Positions 8,426 through 17,619 of a DNA stretch of 64,000 nt are shown here, one piece after another. Source of the stretch: Marinifilum_A sediminis (GTDB lineage Bacteria; Bacteroidota; Bacteroidia; Bacteroidales; Marinifilaceae); contig CANMCX010000010.1 of NCBI GenBank assembly GCA_947496465.1, positions 1 through 64,000 on the forward strand, read 5' to 3'. Positions within the stretch are counted from its first letter, which is position 1. Each line of letters opens with the position of its first letter. The notes under the pieces were generated by a model. It was not told the DNA's origin, searched no databases, and worked only from the letters and a program-made list of their open reading frames with translations. Made by a program: the position numbers and the translations under genes.

Positions 8426-10060
8426 ATGGCTAAAGAAATAAAATTCAATATCGAAGCTCGTGACCTGTTAAAAAAAGGTGTGGACGAGTTAGCAAATGCA
8501 GTTAAAGTAACCTTAGGTCCTAAAGGTAGAAATGTAGTAATCGATCGTAAATTCGGTGCACCACAAATTACCAAAGATGGTGTAAGTGTTGCAAAAGAAA
8601 TCGAATTGTCAGATCCAGGTGCTAACATGGGTGCTCAAATGGTAAAAGAAGTTGCTTCTAAAACTGGTGACGATGCTGGGGATGGTACAACTACAGCTAC
8701 TGTTTTGGCTCAATCTATCGTAAATGTAGGTTTAAAAAATGTAACTGCAGGTGCAAACCCAATGGATCTAAAACGTGGTATCGATACCGCTGTTGAAGCT
8801 GTTGTAGCTAACATTAAAGAGCAGTCACAAATTATTGGTGAAGATTCTGATAAAATTCAGCAAGTTGCTAAGATATCAGCAAATAATGATAAGAAAATTG
8901 GAGATTTAATTGCTGATGCTTTTAAAGCTGTAACCAAAGAAGGTGTAATTACTGTTGAAGAAGCAAAAGGAACCGAAACTCACGTTAAAGTGGTAGAAGG
9001 TATGCAGTTCGATAGAGGTTATATTTCTCCTTATTTTATTACTGATGGTGATAAAATGGAAGCAGATCTTGAAAATCCATTCATTTTGTTGTACGATAAA
9101 AAAGTATCTACAATGAAAGAATTAATGCCAGTATTGGAGCCAGCAGCTCAGGCTGGTCGTCCGTTGATGATTATTGCTGAAGATGTAGAAGGTGAAGCAT
9201 TGGCTACTTTGGTTGTAAACCGTTTGAGAGGTTCACTTAAGGTTGCTGCTGTAAAAGCTCCAGGTTTTGGTGACAGAAGAAAAGAGATGTTGGAAGATAT
9301 CGCTATTCTAACTGGTGGTGTTGTGATTTCAGAAGAAAAAGGAATGAAATTAGAACAAGCGACTTTGGAAATGCTTGGTCAGTCTGAGAAAATTACAATC
9401 GATAAGGAAAATACAACTATCGTAAATGGTGCTGGTGAAAAAGCTGGTATCGATGCTCGTGTTGCTCAAATCAAAACAATGATTGAGAATTCGACTTCTG
9501 ATTACGATAAGGAAAAACTTCAGGAAAGACTAGCTAAATTGGCTGGTGGTGTTGCTGTACTTTATGTTGGAGCTGCATCTGAAGTTGAAATGAAGGAAAA
9601 GAAAGATCGTGTTGATGATGCATTGAGTGCGACTCGTGCAGCTGTGGAAGAAGGAATTGTTCCTGGTGGTGGTGTTGCATATATTCGTGCAATTTCAGCC
9701 TTAGAAGGTCTAAAAGGCGATAACGAGGACGAGACTACAGGTGTTGAGATTGTAAAGCGTGCAATTGAAGAACCATTACGTCAGATTGTAGCTAATGCTG
9801 GTGGCGAAGGTGCTGTTGTTGTTGATAAGGTGAAAGCTGGTGAGAAAGATTACGGATACAATGCTCGTATGGATGAGTACCAGAATTTATTCGAAGCTGG
9901 TGTAATCGATCCTGCAAAAGTTTCTCGTGTTGCGCTTGAAAATGCAGCATCAATTGCAGGTATGTTCTTAACTACCGAATGTGTTTTAATTGACGAACCA
10001 GAAGAAGCTCCGGCTATGCCAGCTGCTCCAATGGGAGGTGGTATGCCAGGTATGATGTAA
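8426..10060 (+). CDS. groEL: Chaperonin GroEL (60 kDa)
   Basis: ATP-driven folding chaperonin, 544 residues. Visible motifs include TLGPKGRNVVI near the N-terminus, the ATP site GDGTTTATVLA (about 86-96), the apical-domain segment RGYISPYF and the Gly/Met-rich tail GGGMPGMM. Full length with no anomalies. Codon use is richer in GC-ending and G-starting codons than its neighbours, as expected for a highly expressed gene. Transcription ends at the hairpin at 10082. Confidence 0.99.
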   Translation: MAKEIKFNIEARDLLKKGVDELANAVKVTLGPKGRNVVIDRKFGAPQITKDGVSVAKEIELSDPGANMGAQMVKEVASKTGDDAGDGTTTATVLAQSIVNVGLKNVTAGANPMDLKRGIDTAVEAVVANIKEQSQIIGEDSDKIQQVAKISANNDKKIGDLIADAFKAVTKEGVITVEEAKGTETHVKVVEGMQFDRGYISPYFITDGDKMEADLENPFILLYDKKVSTMKELMPVLEPAAQAGRPLMIIAEDVEGEALATLVVNRLRGSLKVAAVKAPGFGDRRKEMLEDIAILTGGVVISEEKGMKLEQATLEMLGQSEKITIDKENTTIVNGAGEKAGIDARVAQIKTMIENSTSDYDKEKLQERLAKLAGGVAVLYVGAASEVEMKEKKDRVDDALSATRAAVEEGIVPGGGVAYIRAISALEGLKGDNEDETTGVEIVKRAIEEPLRQIVANAGGEGAVVVDKVKAGEKDYGYNARMDEYQNLFEAGVIDPAKVSRVALENAASIAGMFLTTECVLIDEPEEAPAMPAAPMGGGMPGMM

Positions 10061-10081
10061 GAAATTTCATCGATATATAAT

Positions 10082-10110
10082 AAAAAAGGCGACCATTGGT
10101 CGCCTTTTTT
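10082..10110. terminator. Bidirectional terminator between groEL and the lipoprotein gene
   Basis: AAAAAAGGCGACC / GGTCGCCTTTTTT with an ATT loop. T runs on both strands let it serve the convergent genes ending at 10060 (+) and 10113 (-). Confidence 0.93.
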
Positions 10111-10112
10111 AT

Positions 10113-10745
10113 TTAGGATTTGCGAACATGTAAAGGTGTAACTAAAAATTGTTCTTTTATTAATTTTTTATTCAATTGACGGCTCATGCTGTTGTACATC
10201 GAACTGGAATCATCCCAGGAAGTACCGGATGAGTATATTTTTCCTACCCAAACTGGATGAAGAGTATTTACATCAATTAAATAGGCATGAAAAACAGCAT
10301 TTGGGCTTTCGGATTTTCTAATTTCTCCATTACTTCTTATTCTTTCATTTATCTCATAATAATAGGCAGTTTCGTTAACCACAAGTATGGCATCAGAATC
10401 AAATTCTTGTACTGATTGCATAAACTGTTCGTAATTGATATCAATATTTACCTTAAAATTTTTATGAGAAGTGTTGACCAAAGTTCTCGGATTTTCTATC
10501 TGATTTTTAATAGAGTTTTCTATGATTCTTCTACTATCCATTGTTCCCAGATCATTAATATTATCATGGAAGTAACTGTTGTAGGTTTCCTTATCAAATT
10601 CTTTTAGATTGATATCCTTAAAAACACTTACAACAAAAATTTTGCGATAAGCAGTGTCTGGATTTTCAAGATTCTGGTAAGAAATATAGGAGCTAGCACA
10701 ACTGCTAAAAAGTATTGTAATGCATATAATTAGTAAGTTTTTCAT
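10113..10745 (-). CDS. Unknown lipoprotein
   Basis: A 210-residue protein with a lipoprotein signal MKNLLIICITILFSSC, lipidation at Cys16. The mature part is mixed alpha/beta; the segments FKVNIDINYEQFM, SDAILVVNETAYYY and YLIDVNTLHPVWVGKI resemble the putative lipoproteins of Bacteroidota that share an ABC-transport-auxiliary-like or DUF4136-like core, but the match is too weak to name. It is transcribed divergently from the blaI-type gene and shares the 142-bp intergenic region that holds the BlaI-like operators, so co-regulation is possible. Function unknown. Confidence 0.8.
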   Translation of the reverse strand: MKNLLIICITILFSSCASSYISYQNLENPDTAYRKIFVVSVFKDINLKEFDKETYNSYFHDNINDLGTMDSRRIIENSIKNQIENPRTLVNTSHKNFKVNIDINYEQFMQSVQEFDSDAILVVNETAYYYEINERIRSNGEIRKSESPNAVFHAYLIDVNTLHPVWVGKIYSSGTSWDDSSSMYNSMSRQLNKKLIKEQFLVTPLHVRKS

Positions 10746-10839
10746 GTTTTAAGGCGTTTATTATGAGAATTGTTATTGTTTGTATTTATGACAACTAACT
10801 GCTTGTAAACACTTATAAGATTAAACTTTTTTTAATATG

Positions 10840-10883
10840 ACTATTGAAATAGTTGCACAACTATAAAAATAGTCATACATTAG
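10840..10883 (+). promoter_or_regulatory. blaI-type promoter with two BlaI-like operators
   Basis: Two palindromes lie 20 bp apart: ACTATTGAAATAGT (10840-10853) and ACTATAAAAATAGT (10860-10873). The second sits inside a promoter with TTG at 10853-10855, a 20-bp spacer, and TACATTAG at 10876-10883 (consensus TAnnTTTG). A repressor bound there would block RNA polymerase. The ATG at 10888 begins only 4 bp after the -7 box, so the transcript may be leaderless. The same 14-mer (reverse complement) occurs in the promoter at 30413-30443. Confidence 0.75.
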
Positions 10884-10887
10884 TGCC

Positions 10888-11268
10888 ATGAAAGAATTGA
10901 CAAAGGCAGAAGAACAGATTATGCAATACTTATGGAAACTTGAAAAAGCTTTCTTAAAGGATATTATTGAGGAATTTCCAAATCCAAGACCGGCTTATAC
11001 CACTATTTCAACAGTTGTGAGGGTATTGGTTAAAAAAGGATTTATAGGCTTTAAAACTTATGGGAAGGTGAATCAGTATTATCCTTTAGTTAGCAAGAAA
11101 GTTTACACCCGAGATTTTATGAAAGGAGTTCTAAAGAGCTTTTTTAATGATTCGGTTGGTGGTTTTACATCCTTTTTTGCAAAGGAACAAGATTTGTCAC
11201 TATCCGAATTGGAAGAAATGAAATCTTTAATCGAAGATCAAATTAAAAATAAGAAGGAAAATGAGTGA
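10888..11268 (+). CDS. BlaI/MecI/CopY-family transcriptional repressor
   Basis: A 126-residue repressor: an N-terminal winged helix (LTKAEEQIMQYLWKLEKAFL, then recognition helix TTISTVVRVLVKKG) and a C-terminal dimerisation helix pair ending LEEMKSLIEDQIKNKK. In the family the dimer binds dyads and is cleaved when the partner M56 protease is activated. The gene overlaps the M56 gene by 8 bp, the classic blaI-blaR1 pairing. Operator dyads lie directly upstream, so autoregulation is likely. No beta-lactamase or penicillin-binding-protein gene is near; the inferred targets are its own operon and the M23 gene at 29076. Confidence 0.93.
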   Translation: MKELTKAEEQIMQYLWKLEKAFLKDIIEEFPNPRPAYTTISTVVRVLVKKGFIGFKTYGKVNQYYPLVSKKVYTRDFMKGVLKSFFNDSVGGFTSFFAKEQDLSLSELEEMKSLIEDQIKNKKENE

Positions 11269-12613
11269 TTTTGGAATCTACTTGCTTAAAAGTGGAATTT
11301 GTATATCAACTTTTTACCTCCTGTTCAAAATATTTTTGAACAGAGATACATTTGTTGCACGCAACAGATTTTTTCTGCTGTTTTCAATCCTATTTTCATT
11401 AATTGTACCCAGTCTAACTTTATCAGTATCTGATACTGTTATGCCAACAGTAAATCAATTTAAATGGGATGCACTCACCGATTTTGAAGGTGCTGTTCAA
11501 AATGATTTGAATGCACTTGAATCTGTAAATTCTTCATTTCCTTTTTCCTTTATTGAATTAATTTATCTTCTAGGAGTTATTCTTTCCAGTCTTCGGGTTT
11601 TCAAACACGCAATTCGTTTAATAAAACAAATTTCTGCCAATGAAATTATAGAATTTGATAATTTAAAAATTATATCTGTTCGGGAAAATTCTTCGCCTTT
11701 TTCTTTCTTTCGATACGTTTTTCTGAATCTTGAAAACACTTCTAAATCGGAACAGAAGCATATTCTTCTGCACGAATCTATTCACGCTAAGCAGTACCAT
11801 TCTGTGGATTTAATACTTACAGAATTACTAAAAGTGATCATGTGGTTCAATCCTTTCATATATTTAATTCAAAAGTCTCTTATCGAGATGCATGAATATT
11901 TAGCCGATAGGGAGTGTATAAATTCAGGCACGGATAAAATAGATTATCAAAATGCACTTGTTAATAATGTTGAAAGTCGAATGATGCTTGCATTTACGAG
12001 TGCATTTAATTCATCATTAACATTAAAAAGAATTAAAATGATAAAAAAAATAAATACATCAGGATATGCTCATTTAAAAATGCTTTTGGTTATTCCTGTT
12101 TTGATATTCGCTTTTGTTTCCTTTGGTTTTATCGAATCTAAAACTCAAATTTTAGAAGGTAATTTAGATGGTTATTATCCATCTGTAAAATCTTATAATC
12201 CTGTAGCAATAGGACCTAAGGTTTACATTTCATCGGATTATGGTAAAAGAATTGACCCTCTTACCAAAAAGAAAAAGTTTCATAAGGGAATAGATATTGC
12301 AGCACCTTTAGGGACAGAAATATATTCTATTGCTACAGGTACCGTTCGAAAGGTTAATAATAATTTTAAAATAGGAAAAGGCTACGGTCGTTTTGTGATT
12401 GTTGATTTTAATAATGGGACATCTGGCTTGTATTCGCAAATGGATTCTTACAATGTGAAAGAGGGACAAAAGGTAAAAGCAGGAGATGTAATTGGTAAGG
12501 TTGGTTCTTCAGGTCGATCTACAGGTCCACATCTGCATTTTGAGATCAAGAAGGATGGTGAGAATGTTGATCCTGCTGACTACTTTGATACCGATATTTA
12601 TAAGAAGAAATAA
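11261..12613 (+). CDS. BlaR1-like M56 membrane protease fused to a degenerate M23 domain
   Basis: A 450-residue fusion. Residues 1-300 form the M56 part: transmembrane segments near 8-26, 35-55, 95-112 and 272-292, zinc motif H171-E-S-I-H175 and the downstream glutamate in HEYLADREC (E212). Residues 315-445, after the last membrane helix and so probably periplasmic, form an M23/LytM-like domain with H341/D345 (HKGID) and H424/H426 (GPHLHF). The YxHL motif of active LytM enzymes reads YSQM here, replacing the catalytic His with Q393, so the domain may bind peptidoglycan rather than cut it. This would make it a sensor in place of the penicillin-binding domain of BlaR1. It overlaps the repressor gene by 8 bp. 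Confidence 0.9.
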   Translation: MSDFGIYLLKSGICISTFYLLFKIFLNRDTFVARNRFFLLFSILFSLIVPSLTLSVSDTVMPTVNQFKWDALTDFEGAVQNDLNALESVNSSFPFSFIELIYLLGVILSSLRVFKHAIRLIKQISANEIIEFDNLKIISVRENSSPFSFFRYVFLNLENTSKSEQKHILLHESIHAKQYHSVDLILTELLKVIMWFNPFIYLIQKSLIEMHEYLADRECINSGTDKIDYQNALVNNVESRMMLAFTSAFNSSLTLKRIKMIKKINTSGYAHLKMLLVIPVLIFAFVSFGFIESKTQILEGNLDGYYPSVKSYNPVAIGPKVYISSDYGKRIDPLTKKKKFHKGIDIAAPLGTEIYSIATGTVRKVNNNFKIGKGYGRFVIVDFNNGTSGLYSQMDSYNVKEGQKVKAGDVIGKVGSSGRSTGPHLHFEIKKDGENVDPADYFDTDIYKKK

Positions 12614-12620
12614 AATACAA

Positions 12621-12643
12621 AAGGGGATAATTACTATCCCCTT
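12621..12643. terminator. Hairpin between convergent genes
   Basis: Perfect stem AAGGGGATA / TATCCCCTT with a 5-nt loop, lying 8 bp after the M56-M23 gene and 6 bp before the end of the convergent gene. The T tracts are short on both sides, so it is a weaker terminator than the others here. Confidence 0.6.
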
Positions 12644-12648
12644 AATTT

Positions 12649-14196
12649 CTATCTTTTTCTTTTTTCTATTTTTTCCATAATAACTTCCTGTACTGGTCTA
12701 TTTTCTATTTTGGAATCTAGCCATGATAGTAAATCGAGATATAAGAAGGCTCTTTTTTCAAAAGGATCGTTAGCCAATTTTTGCAAATCTCTTCTCGATT
12801 TTATCAATTCATCTTTTAATTGATCGGGACTAATAGAGCTTAACTTTCTTAAGAAACGCAGAATGTACTTTTGCACCTCTTGTAAATCATCCATTTTTGC
12901 TAAGAATCTATAAGTAGATCTTATTTGATATTCTAGTAATTCAGTATTTTCCAGTTCGTAATGGCTAATTAAATTTAGAATACGACCAAAACAATGAATA
13001 TCGCCACGAAGCGAGGTGTCTCTTACATCAGAAATGCGATTGAGATATTTTATAGCTTCCTTGTATTGTCCATTTCCAAAATACAAACAGGCAATTTTAT
13101 AATAGAAAACCAATGCTCGGTGATTGTCCATTCCAACTCGGTTTTCTTCCAAAAAATTCTCAATTTTGGATACCAAATGAATTCCTTTGTCAAAAGTTCC
13201 CTCCATAAAATGCCTATTGATTCTATGCATATACAGGAACAAATGAAGAAGAATATTCAAATTGGAATTGTGTTTGAATTGATCTGCCTTTTCCAATTTA
13301 CGCAGTAAACGTAGATTTTTTTTGAAAGTACTTACATGATTCGTGTAAAACAGAGCCACCAGCACATTGTTCAGTCCTTTTAAATACAAATCGGTATGAA
13401 TTTGTATCATTTCTGGGTTGGTTAAAAACAGATCGACCCATTTTTGTGCGTATTTGTAGCACATTAAAAAATCCTGAATAATTAAGTAATACCAAACATA
13501 GGATTGATAGAGATACAATTTTTCGAAAAAACTAAGAGATTCGATATTGTACGGAATTGGATTTGTATGGAAGAATTCTTTAACCATCAGCAAATCCTTT
13601 TCGTTGCGAACGTATCCTACTTTTAAATACAAACCATACAGACGAATGGACATGTTTGAGAAAAACACGACACCATCCATGGTTTTGCTAATTTCGGTAG
13701 CTTCACGTGTAATTTCTTCTGCCCTATTTTCAATACTCTTGGTGATGTATTGCGATTCGATTAATTTTTCGAATTGAATGACTTCAAAAACCAGTATGTT
13801 CTTTTTATTCTTGCGCGCAAGTGTTTTGGTTTTATCTAGAATTCGCAAACTCTGTTGATACAAACCTTTATTGTATAAAACTTTTGCGTGATCAATTTGC
13901 TCACGAATACTTATACTAATATCATGATTGACTTGTGTTAATCTAAGACTTGTTAATAGTTGTTTGTACAAATGAGCTTTAAGATTTGGAAGCTGTGACT
14001 GTTTAATGTCTTTGGCTTTTTTTAAAATGGTTTGCTCGTTATAGTCATCCATTTTGTCCAAAACATCAAAAAGTTGAAGAAATTTTGTCTCCTTATCGCT
14101 GCTAATTCTGTTGGCATACAATTTAAAATTCCTCTTCTCAGATTTCGAAATCGATTTAATTAATTGGAACAGAGGATCTATTTGTTGTTTAGGCAT
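12649..14196 (-). CDS. Unknown all-helical repeat protein
   Basis: A 515-residue protein from ATG 14196 (MPKQQIDPLFQLIKSISKSE); an in-frame ATG at 14244 would add 16 residues without support. No signal peptide or membrane segment. The sequence is helical throughout, with TPR/alpha-solenoid character (YKIACLYFGNGQYKEAIKYL, KVLYNKGLYQQSLRILDKTK) and basic N- and C-termini (EKIEKRKR at the end). Similar large helical proteins of unknown role are common in Bacteroidota. No functional residues are recognisable. It faces the blaI-type operon convergently. Confidence 0.8.
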   Translation of the reverse strand: MPKQQIDPLFQLIKSISKSEKRNFKLYANRISSDKETKFLQLFDVLDKMDDYNEQTILKKAKDIKQSQLPNLKAHLYKQLLTSLRLTQVNHDISISIREQIDHAKVLYNKGLYQQSLRILDKTKTLARKNKKNILVFEVIQFEKLIESQYITKSIENRAEEITREATEISKTMDGVVFFSNMSIRLYGLYLKVGYVRNEKDLLMVKEFFHTNPIPYNIESLSFFEKLYLYQSYVWYYLIIQDFLMCYKYAQKWVDLFLTNPEMIQIHTDLYLKGLNNVLVALFYTNHVSTFKKNLRLLRKLEKADQFKHNSNLNILLHLFLYMHRINRHFMEGTFDKGIHLVSKIENFLEENRVGMDNHRALVFYYKIACLYFGNGQYKEAIKYLNRISDVRDTSLRGDIHCFGRILNLISHYELENTELLEYQIRSTYRFLAKMDDLQEVQKYILRFLRKLSSISPDQLKDELIKSRRDLQKLANDPFEKRAFLYLDLLSWLDSKIENRPVQEVIMEKIEKRKR

Positions 14197-14368
14197 TGTA
14201 ATAAATGTGTAAGATAACTGTTTGGTAAACAGTTTGGTTGTCAATTCTCATATTGTTTGAACTTCGTATATTCTATTAAAAAACGATTTTCACAAACCTG
14301 TATTATCGTTTACTTTTGAAATATCAAATCAAGAGAATGATACTTTAAAAAAAATCTTGAAACGGAAT

Positions 14369-14725
14369 ATGATTACGACAAATCTGTTATCAAAATTAAC
14401 AAATTCCAATAAACTTGAAACACTTATTGGATTAAATCAAGCTCTTGAGTGTATTGGAGTAAATGAAAACATACAGAATTTAAGTCTTGGCAAAGTAAGA
14501 GAAGTTGAAAAAGCTCTTGTTTGTAAATATGCTAATTTATTGGACTTGGAAAATGTAGCGAAATCAATTAAAGAATTGATAAGTGTTGAAGAATTGGAAA
14601 ATTTTAAGGCAGAAATAGCTTCAAAAATTCACGATTCGAATGAACTCAATATTCCAATTAACCGAAAACGAATCGATACTTTAAAAAATAGTTTCGAAGA
14701 GCTTTCTGGTGATAATGTACTTTGA
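14369..14725 (+). CDS. Unknown small helical protein
   Basis: A 118-residue protein from ATG 14369; a TTG at 14357 would add four residues. Predominantly helical, no membrane segment or cysteine-rich motif, weakly charged, and not recognised. A reasonable promoter lies upstream: TTTT at 14287-14290, a 20-bp spacer and TACTTTTG at 14311-14318, which supports expression. It is alone on its strand, and the next + strand terminator is at 15076, so a 3' untranslated region of about 350 nt is possible. Confidence 0.6.
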   Translation: MITTNLLSKLTNSNKLETLIGLNQALECIGVNENIQNLSLGKVREVEKALVCKYANLLDLENVAKSIKELISVEELENFKAEIASKIHDSNELNIPINRKRIDTLKNSFEELSGDNVL

Positions 14726-15075
14726 AAAAACCATTTGTGATTGTTAACTCAATTGCAACAGACAGTGAACTAGAAGCACTATCCCCCTTGTGCTTTTAAT
14801 GATCTGACTATTAACCAACATGAAGAAGCTAAGTAGTGACGGTAGGTGAGGAAAATTATGATTTTTTTGGCTTGTTTGTTTTCAAACGATCCAATCCGTT
14901 AGAATTAGTAGTTTAAAAGTAAGTTAGGTGTGATTATACTTTTTAAGAAACATTCCAAAATTTGCCAGATCGCTTAGATTCTTCTTGTTATATAAAGATC
15001 ATTAAACTTTTAGTTAGTTTTTGATCGTATTGTTTAGACCATCTTTTTGATTATGTTTTAATATTTAGTTGTGAT
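14726..15075. other. Intergenic stretch with no gene found
   Basis: About 350 bp without an open frame longer than a few tens of codons in any frame. It ends in a + strand terminator although the gene on its right is on the minus strand. It could be a long 3' untranslated region of the 14369 gene or hold a small RNA; a weak promoter (TTG 15030-15032, 19-bp spacer, TATGTTTT 15052-15059) lies just before the terminator. No known RNA family is recognised. Confidence 0.5.
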
Positions 15076-15110
15076 AACCGGACCGAATTTCTATTCGTCC
15101 GGTTTTTTTT
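15076..15110 (+). terminator. Intrinsic terminator on the + strand
   Basis: Stem AACCGGAC(C)GAAT / ATTCGTCCGGTT with one bulged C and a 4-nt loop, then eight T followed by ATGA. On the minus strand no T run follows the stem, so it does not serve the TonB receptor gene that ends at 15121. Confidence 0.85.
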
Positions 15111-15120
15111 ATGAAATATT

Positions 15121-17619
15121 TTAAATGGATATCTTAAAATACAATCGAAGTGACGAGGGAATAGTTTCGGTATATACACTTATACTATTAATTTGACTTA
15201 ACGGAACTTTTTCAAAAGACTCATAGGTCAGATTTTTTTTATCCATAATGTTATGGAATAGAATCCCAACTTCTGATTTTACCTTTTTTACTTTAAACTT
15301 GTAAATAATAGCTGCATCTAACCTCTGATAATCGGGTTCAGAAATAATGTTATTGTATCCTGCATATACAGGAAACCCAGAACCATAAATGTAGTTGGCT
15401 GATAAATAAAAAGGTTTTAAAGATAATAAGCCAGCCATTTTTATTTCATGCCTCTGATCGTGTAAAGCTCTTATATATTCACCTTCTTTTTTGAAGTAAT
15501 CGAAATTTTCTATTGTTTTGCTTAAAGTATACGATACCCAAAAAGTGTGTTCTCCAAGATCTTTCTTGGCAAAAAAGTCAAGACCATAACTTTTACTTTT
15601 ACCTAATGAGATGTTCCCTTCTTTTCGGTAGCGGTAATATCTGGTGTGTCCATCCGTTTTTTTGTAATATCCTTCCACACTAAATGTAAATCCATTTCTG
15701 TGATAAGAACCTCCTAAAACATTATGAACTGATTCTACCACAGGAACCGTTTTTTCATCAGCACCCACCCAAATGTATCTGTAACTGCCATTGCTACTAA
15801 GTACAGAACTTTTTGAAATGAATTGCTTGTAAAGCCCCCAAGCTCCGTTAACAGAGAGCTCATCATTCACTTTAACGCTCATCGAAATTCGAGGTTCCCA
15901 ATATAATTTACCGAGGCTAATTGGGTAATTTGCCTGAAATCCTGCTTTTATTGTTATGCCATTACTAATGTTAAGTATATTTTGAAAATAGGCACCAACT
16001 TTATCTAGTTTAGAGTTAAGGTGAAGAATATTTACACCTAATGAATCCTCTTTTAAATCAACCTTATTTTTTGTGAAATTTAATCCTGTTTCAATTATTT
16101 GATCTTCAGAAATTACAAAACGATTCATTAGTTTTGCTCTATATTCCCTAATGTTATTGTAGGATCTGTCATCACGTTTGACTTTAAGAAAATCGATTTT
16201 CGGATGTTCTATTTTTGTTTGATCTGTAGTCTTTTTGTCCAGTTCAGATCTTGAGAAGGACAAGGTGCTGGTATTACCATTTTTCCATACTCGGTTGTAT
16301 TTTAGAGAGCCACCGTACTGATAACTTCCTTCAAATTTATGTTTTTTTGAATTTGTTGCAATTTTATTGGTGATATCGTAGGAGTAACGATCTTCACCTC
16401 CCATAAAACTTAAACTTAACTGATCGCCATTTTCCCAATTGGTTGAAAATTTAAAGTTCGCATCTCGAAACTTGTATTCTGGTGCAACATCTAAATCAAT
16501 ATAATTTGGAACTTCACCGGTAATGTTATCTGTATTCACATTCGATGTTGCATACTTAATTTGGTCATCTTTAAACAAATTGTAATAAGTATGCCTAACA
16601 GCCAGCAGTAATGAAGATCTTTTGCCTATAGGTTGTTCGTACGAACCGCTTGCAGTTATATTGTTTAAGGTTAAATTTACAGATGGTTTGAGTTTACTTC
16701 CATTTTTACCAGTAATGTGAACTATGCCACCAACTCTATCGCCATATCTGGCATCGTAACCTCCTTTTAAAACTTCAATGTTTTTAACAACTAATGGATT
16801 TACTGCTCCAATATCTTCATAGAAATTTTTCAGTCCCCACAATGTAATATCATCGAATAAAACCTGACTCTCACCTTCGTAAGATCCCCAAATAATAAGT
16901 TCATTTTTTTGTTCACCTGATGCAAGAATTCCAGGTTGCAATCTTAACAATTCAAATACAGAGTTGTCATTGTTAGTAGGTAAAAAGCCAGCAATTTTAT
17001 GGTTTAATTTTAAGTTTCCCGATTGGTTGTTTTCTTTTATGAAGGTTTGAACAATTTTGTCAGTTACGGTAATTTCATCCAGATCTGTAGCTGCTGCTGT
17101 TAGAAGTATTTTTTTATTGTCACCATATCTAACGATGGTATCATGAATAAAATAACCTAAATGAGACGCCAATACATTAAATACACTATCGGTTTGTGAT
17201 GTATAGGAAAAATTACCCTGTTCGTCGGTAGCCATTTGGTTGCCATTAACCGAAAGATGAGAAAATGGAAGCGGTTCCAAACTCTCCTTATCAAGCAGTT
17301 GTCCGAATATTCTGAATTGGATAATTTTCTCTTCAGGATAAATTAAAAATACCTTTCCTGAGAGTTCGTAATTTAATGGGAATTTTTTTAACAAATAAAT
17401 CAGAGCTTTTTCTTTAGTAGAAAAGGTTCTGTTAACACTTAAGCTATAGCGCGAAAGTAATTCGGTATTGTATGAAAATTGAAAATCGTATTTATCTCTA
17501 AGTTCAATAAGTATTGCGCTCAAAGGTTTTTCATTCGTTTTAATTTGAATTTTTTGAGCAATAGAATTCGTAGTTTGTAATCCGAAAACAAAGAATATTA
17601 AGACTATAAATTGTTTCAC
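15121..17619 (-). CDS. TonB-dependent outer-membrane receptor with STN signalling domain
   Basis: An 832-residue transducer-type receptor. After the signal peptide (about 1-21) come an STN domain (about 24-95, KPLSAILIELRDKYDFQFSY), a carboxypeptidase-regulatory-like domain (about 103-170), a plug (about 182-310, with GYDARYGDRVGGIVHITGK) and a beta-barrel to the aromatic end. The STN domain would contact FecR in the periplasm to signal substrate binding. The start is GTG at 17619, overlapping the TGA of the FecR gene, so the two are translationally coupled. There is no SusD partner next to it and it is shorter than SusC proteins (about 1000), so it is not a standard glycan-utilisation locus. 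Substrate unknown. Confidence 0.92.
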   Translation of the reverse strand: MKQFIVLIFFVFGLQTTNSIAQKIQIKTNEKPLSAILIELRDKYDFQFSYNTELLSRYSLSVNRTFSTKEKALIYLLKKFPLNYELSGKVFLIYPEEKIIQFRIFGQLLDKESLEPLPFSHLSVNGNQMATDEQGNFSYTSQTDSVFNVLASHLGYFIHDTIVRYGDNKKILLTAAATDLDEITVTDKIVQTFIKENNQSGNLKLNHKIAGFLPTNNDNSVFELLRLQPGILASGEQKNELIIWGSYEGESQVLFDDITLWGLKNFYEDIGAVNPLVVKNIEVLKGGYDARYGDRVGGIVHITGKNGSKLKPSVNLTLNNITASGSYEQPIGKRSSLLLAVRHTYYNLFKDDQIKYATSNVNTDNITGEVPNYIDLDVAPEYKFRDANFKFSTNWENGDQLSLSFMGGEDRYSYDITNKIATNSKKHKFEGSYQYGGSLKYNRVWKNGNTSTLSFSRSELDKKTTDQTKIEHPKIDFLKVKRDDRSYNNIREYRAKLMNRFVISEDQIIETGLNFTKNKVDLKEDSLGVNILHLNSKLDKVGAYFQNILNISNGITIKAGFQANYPISLGKLYWEPRISMSVKVNDELSVNGAWGLYKQFISKSSVLSSNGSYRYIWVGADEKTVPVVESVHNVLGGSYHRNGFTFSVEGYYKKTDGHTRYYRYRKEGNISLGKSKSYGLDFFAKKDLGEHTFWVSYTLSKTIENFDYFKKEGEYIRALHDQRHEIKMAGLLSLKPFYLSANYIYGSGFPVYAGYNNIISEPDYQRLDAAIIYKFKVKKVKSEVGILFHNIMDKKNLTYESFEKVPLSQINSISVYTETIPSSLRLYFKISI

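Noticed and set aside
10888..12613. Beta-lactam resistance operon
   Set aside because: The regulator and protease are of the BlaI/BlaR1 type but no beta-lactamase or penicillin-binding-protein gene is present, and the sensor domain is M23-like.
14726..15075. RNase P RNA or tmRNA in the gap before the TonB receptor gene
   Set aside because: No conserved P4 core, no tRNA-like ends and no tag frame are visible.
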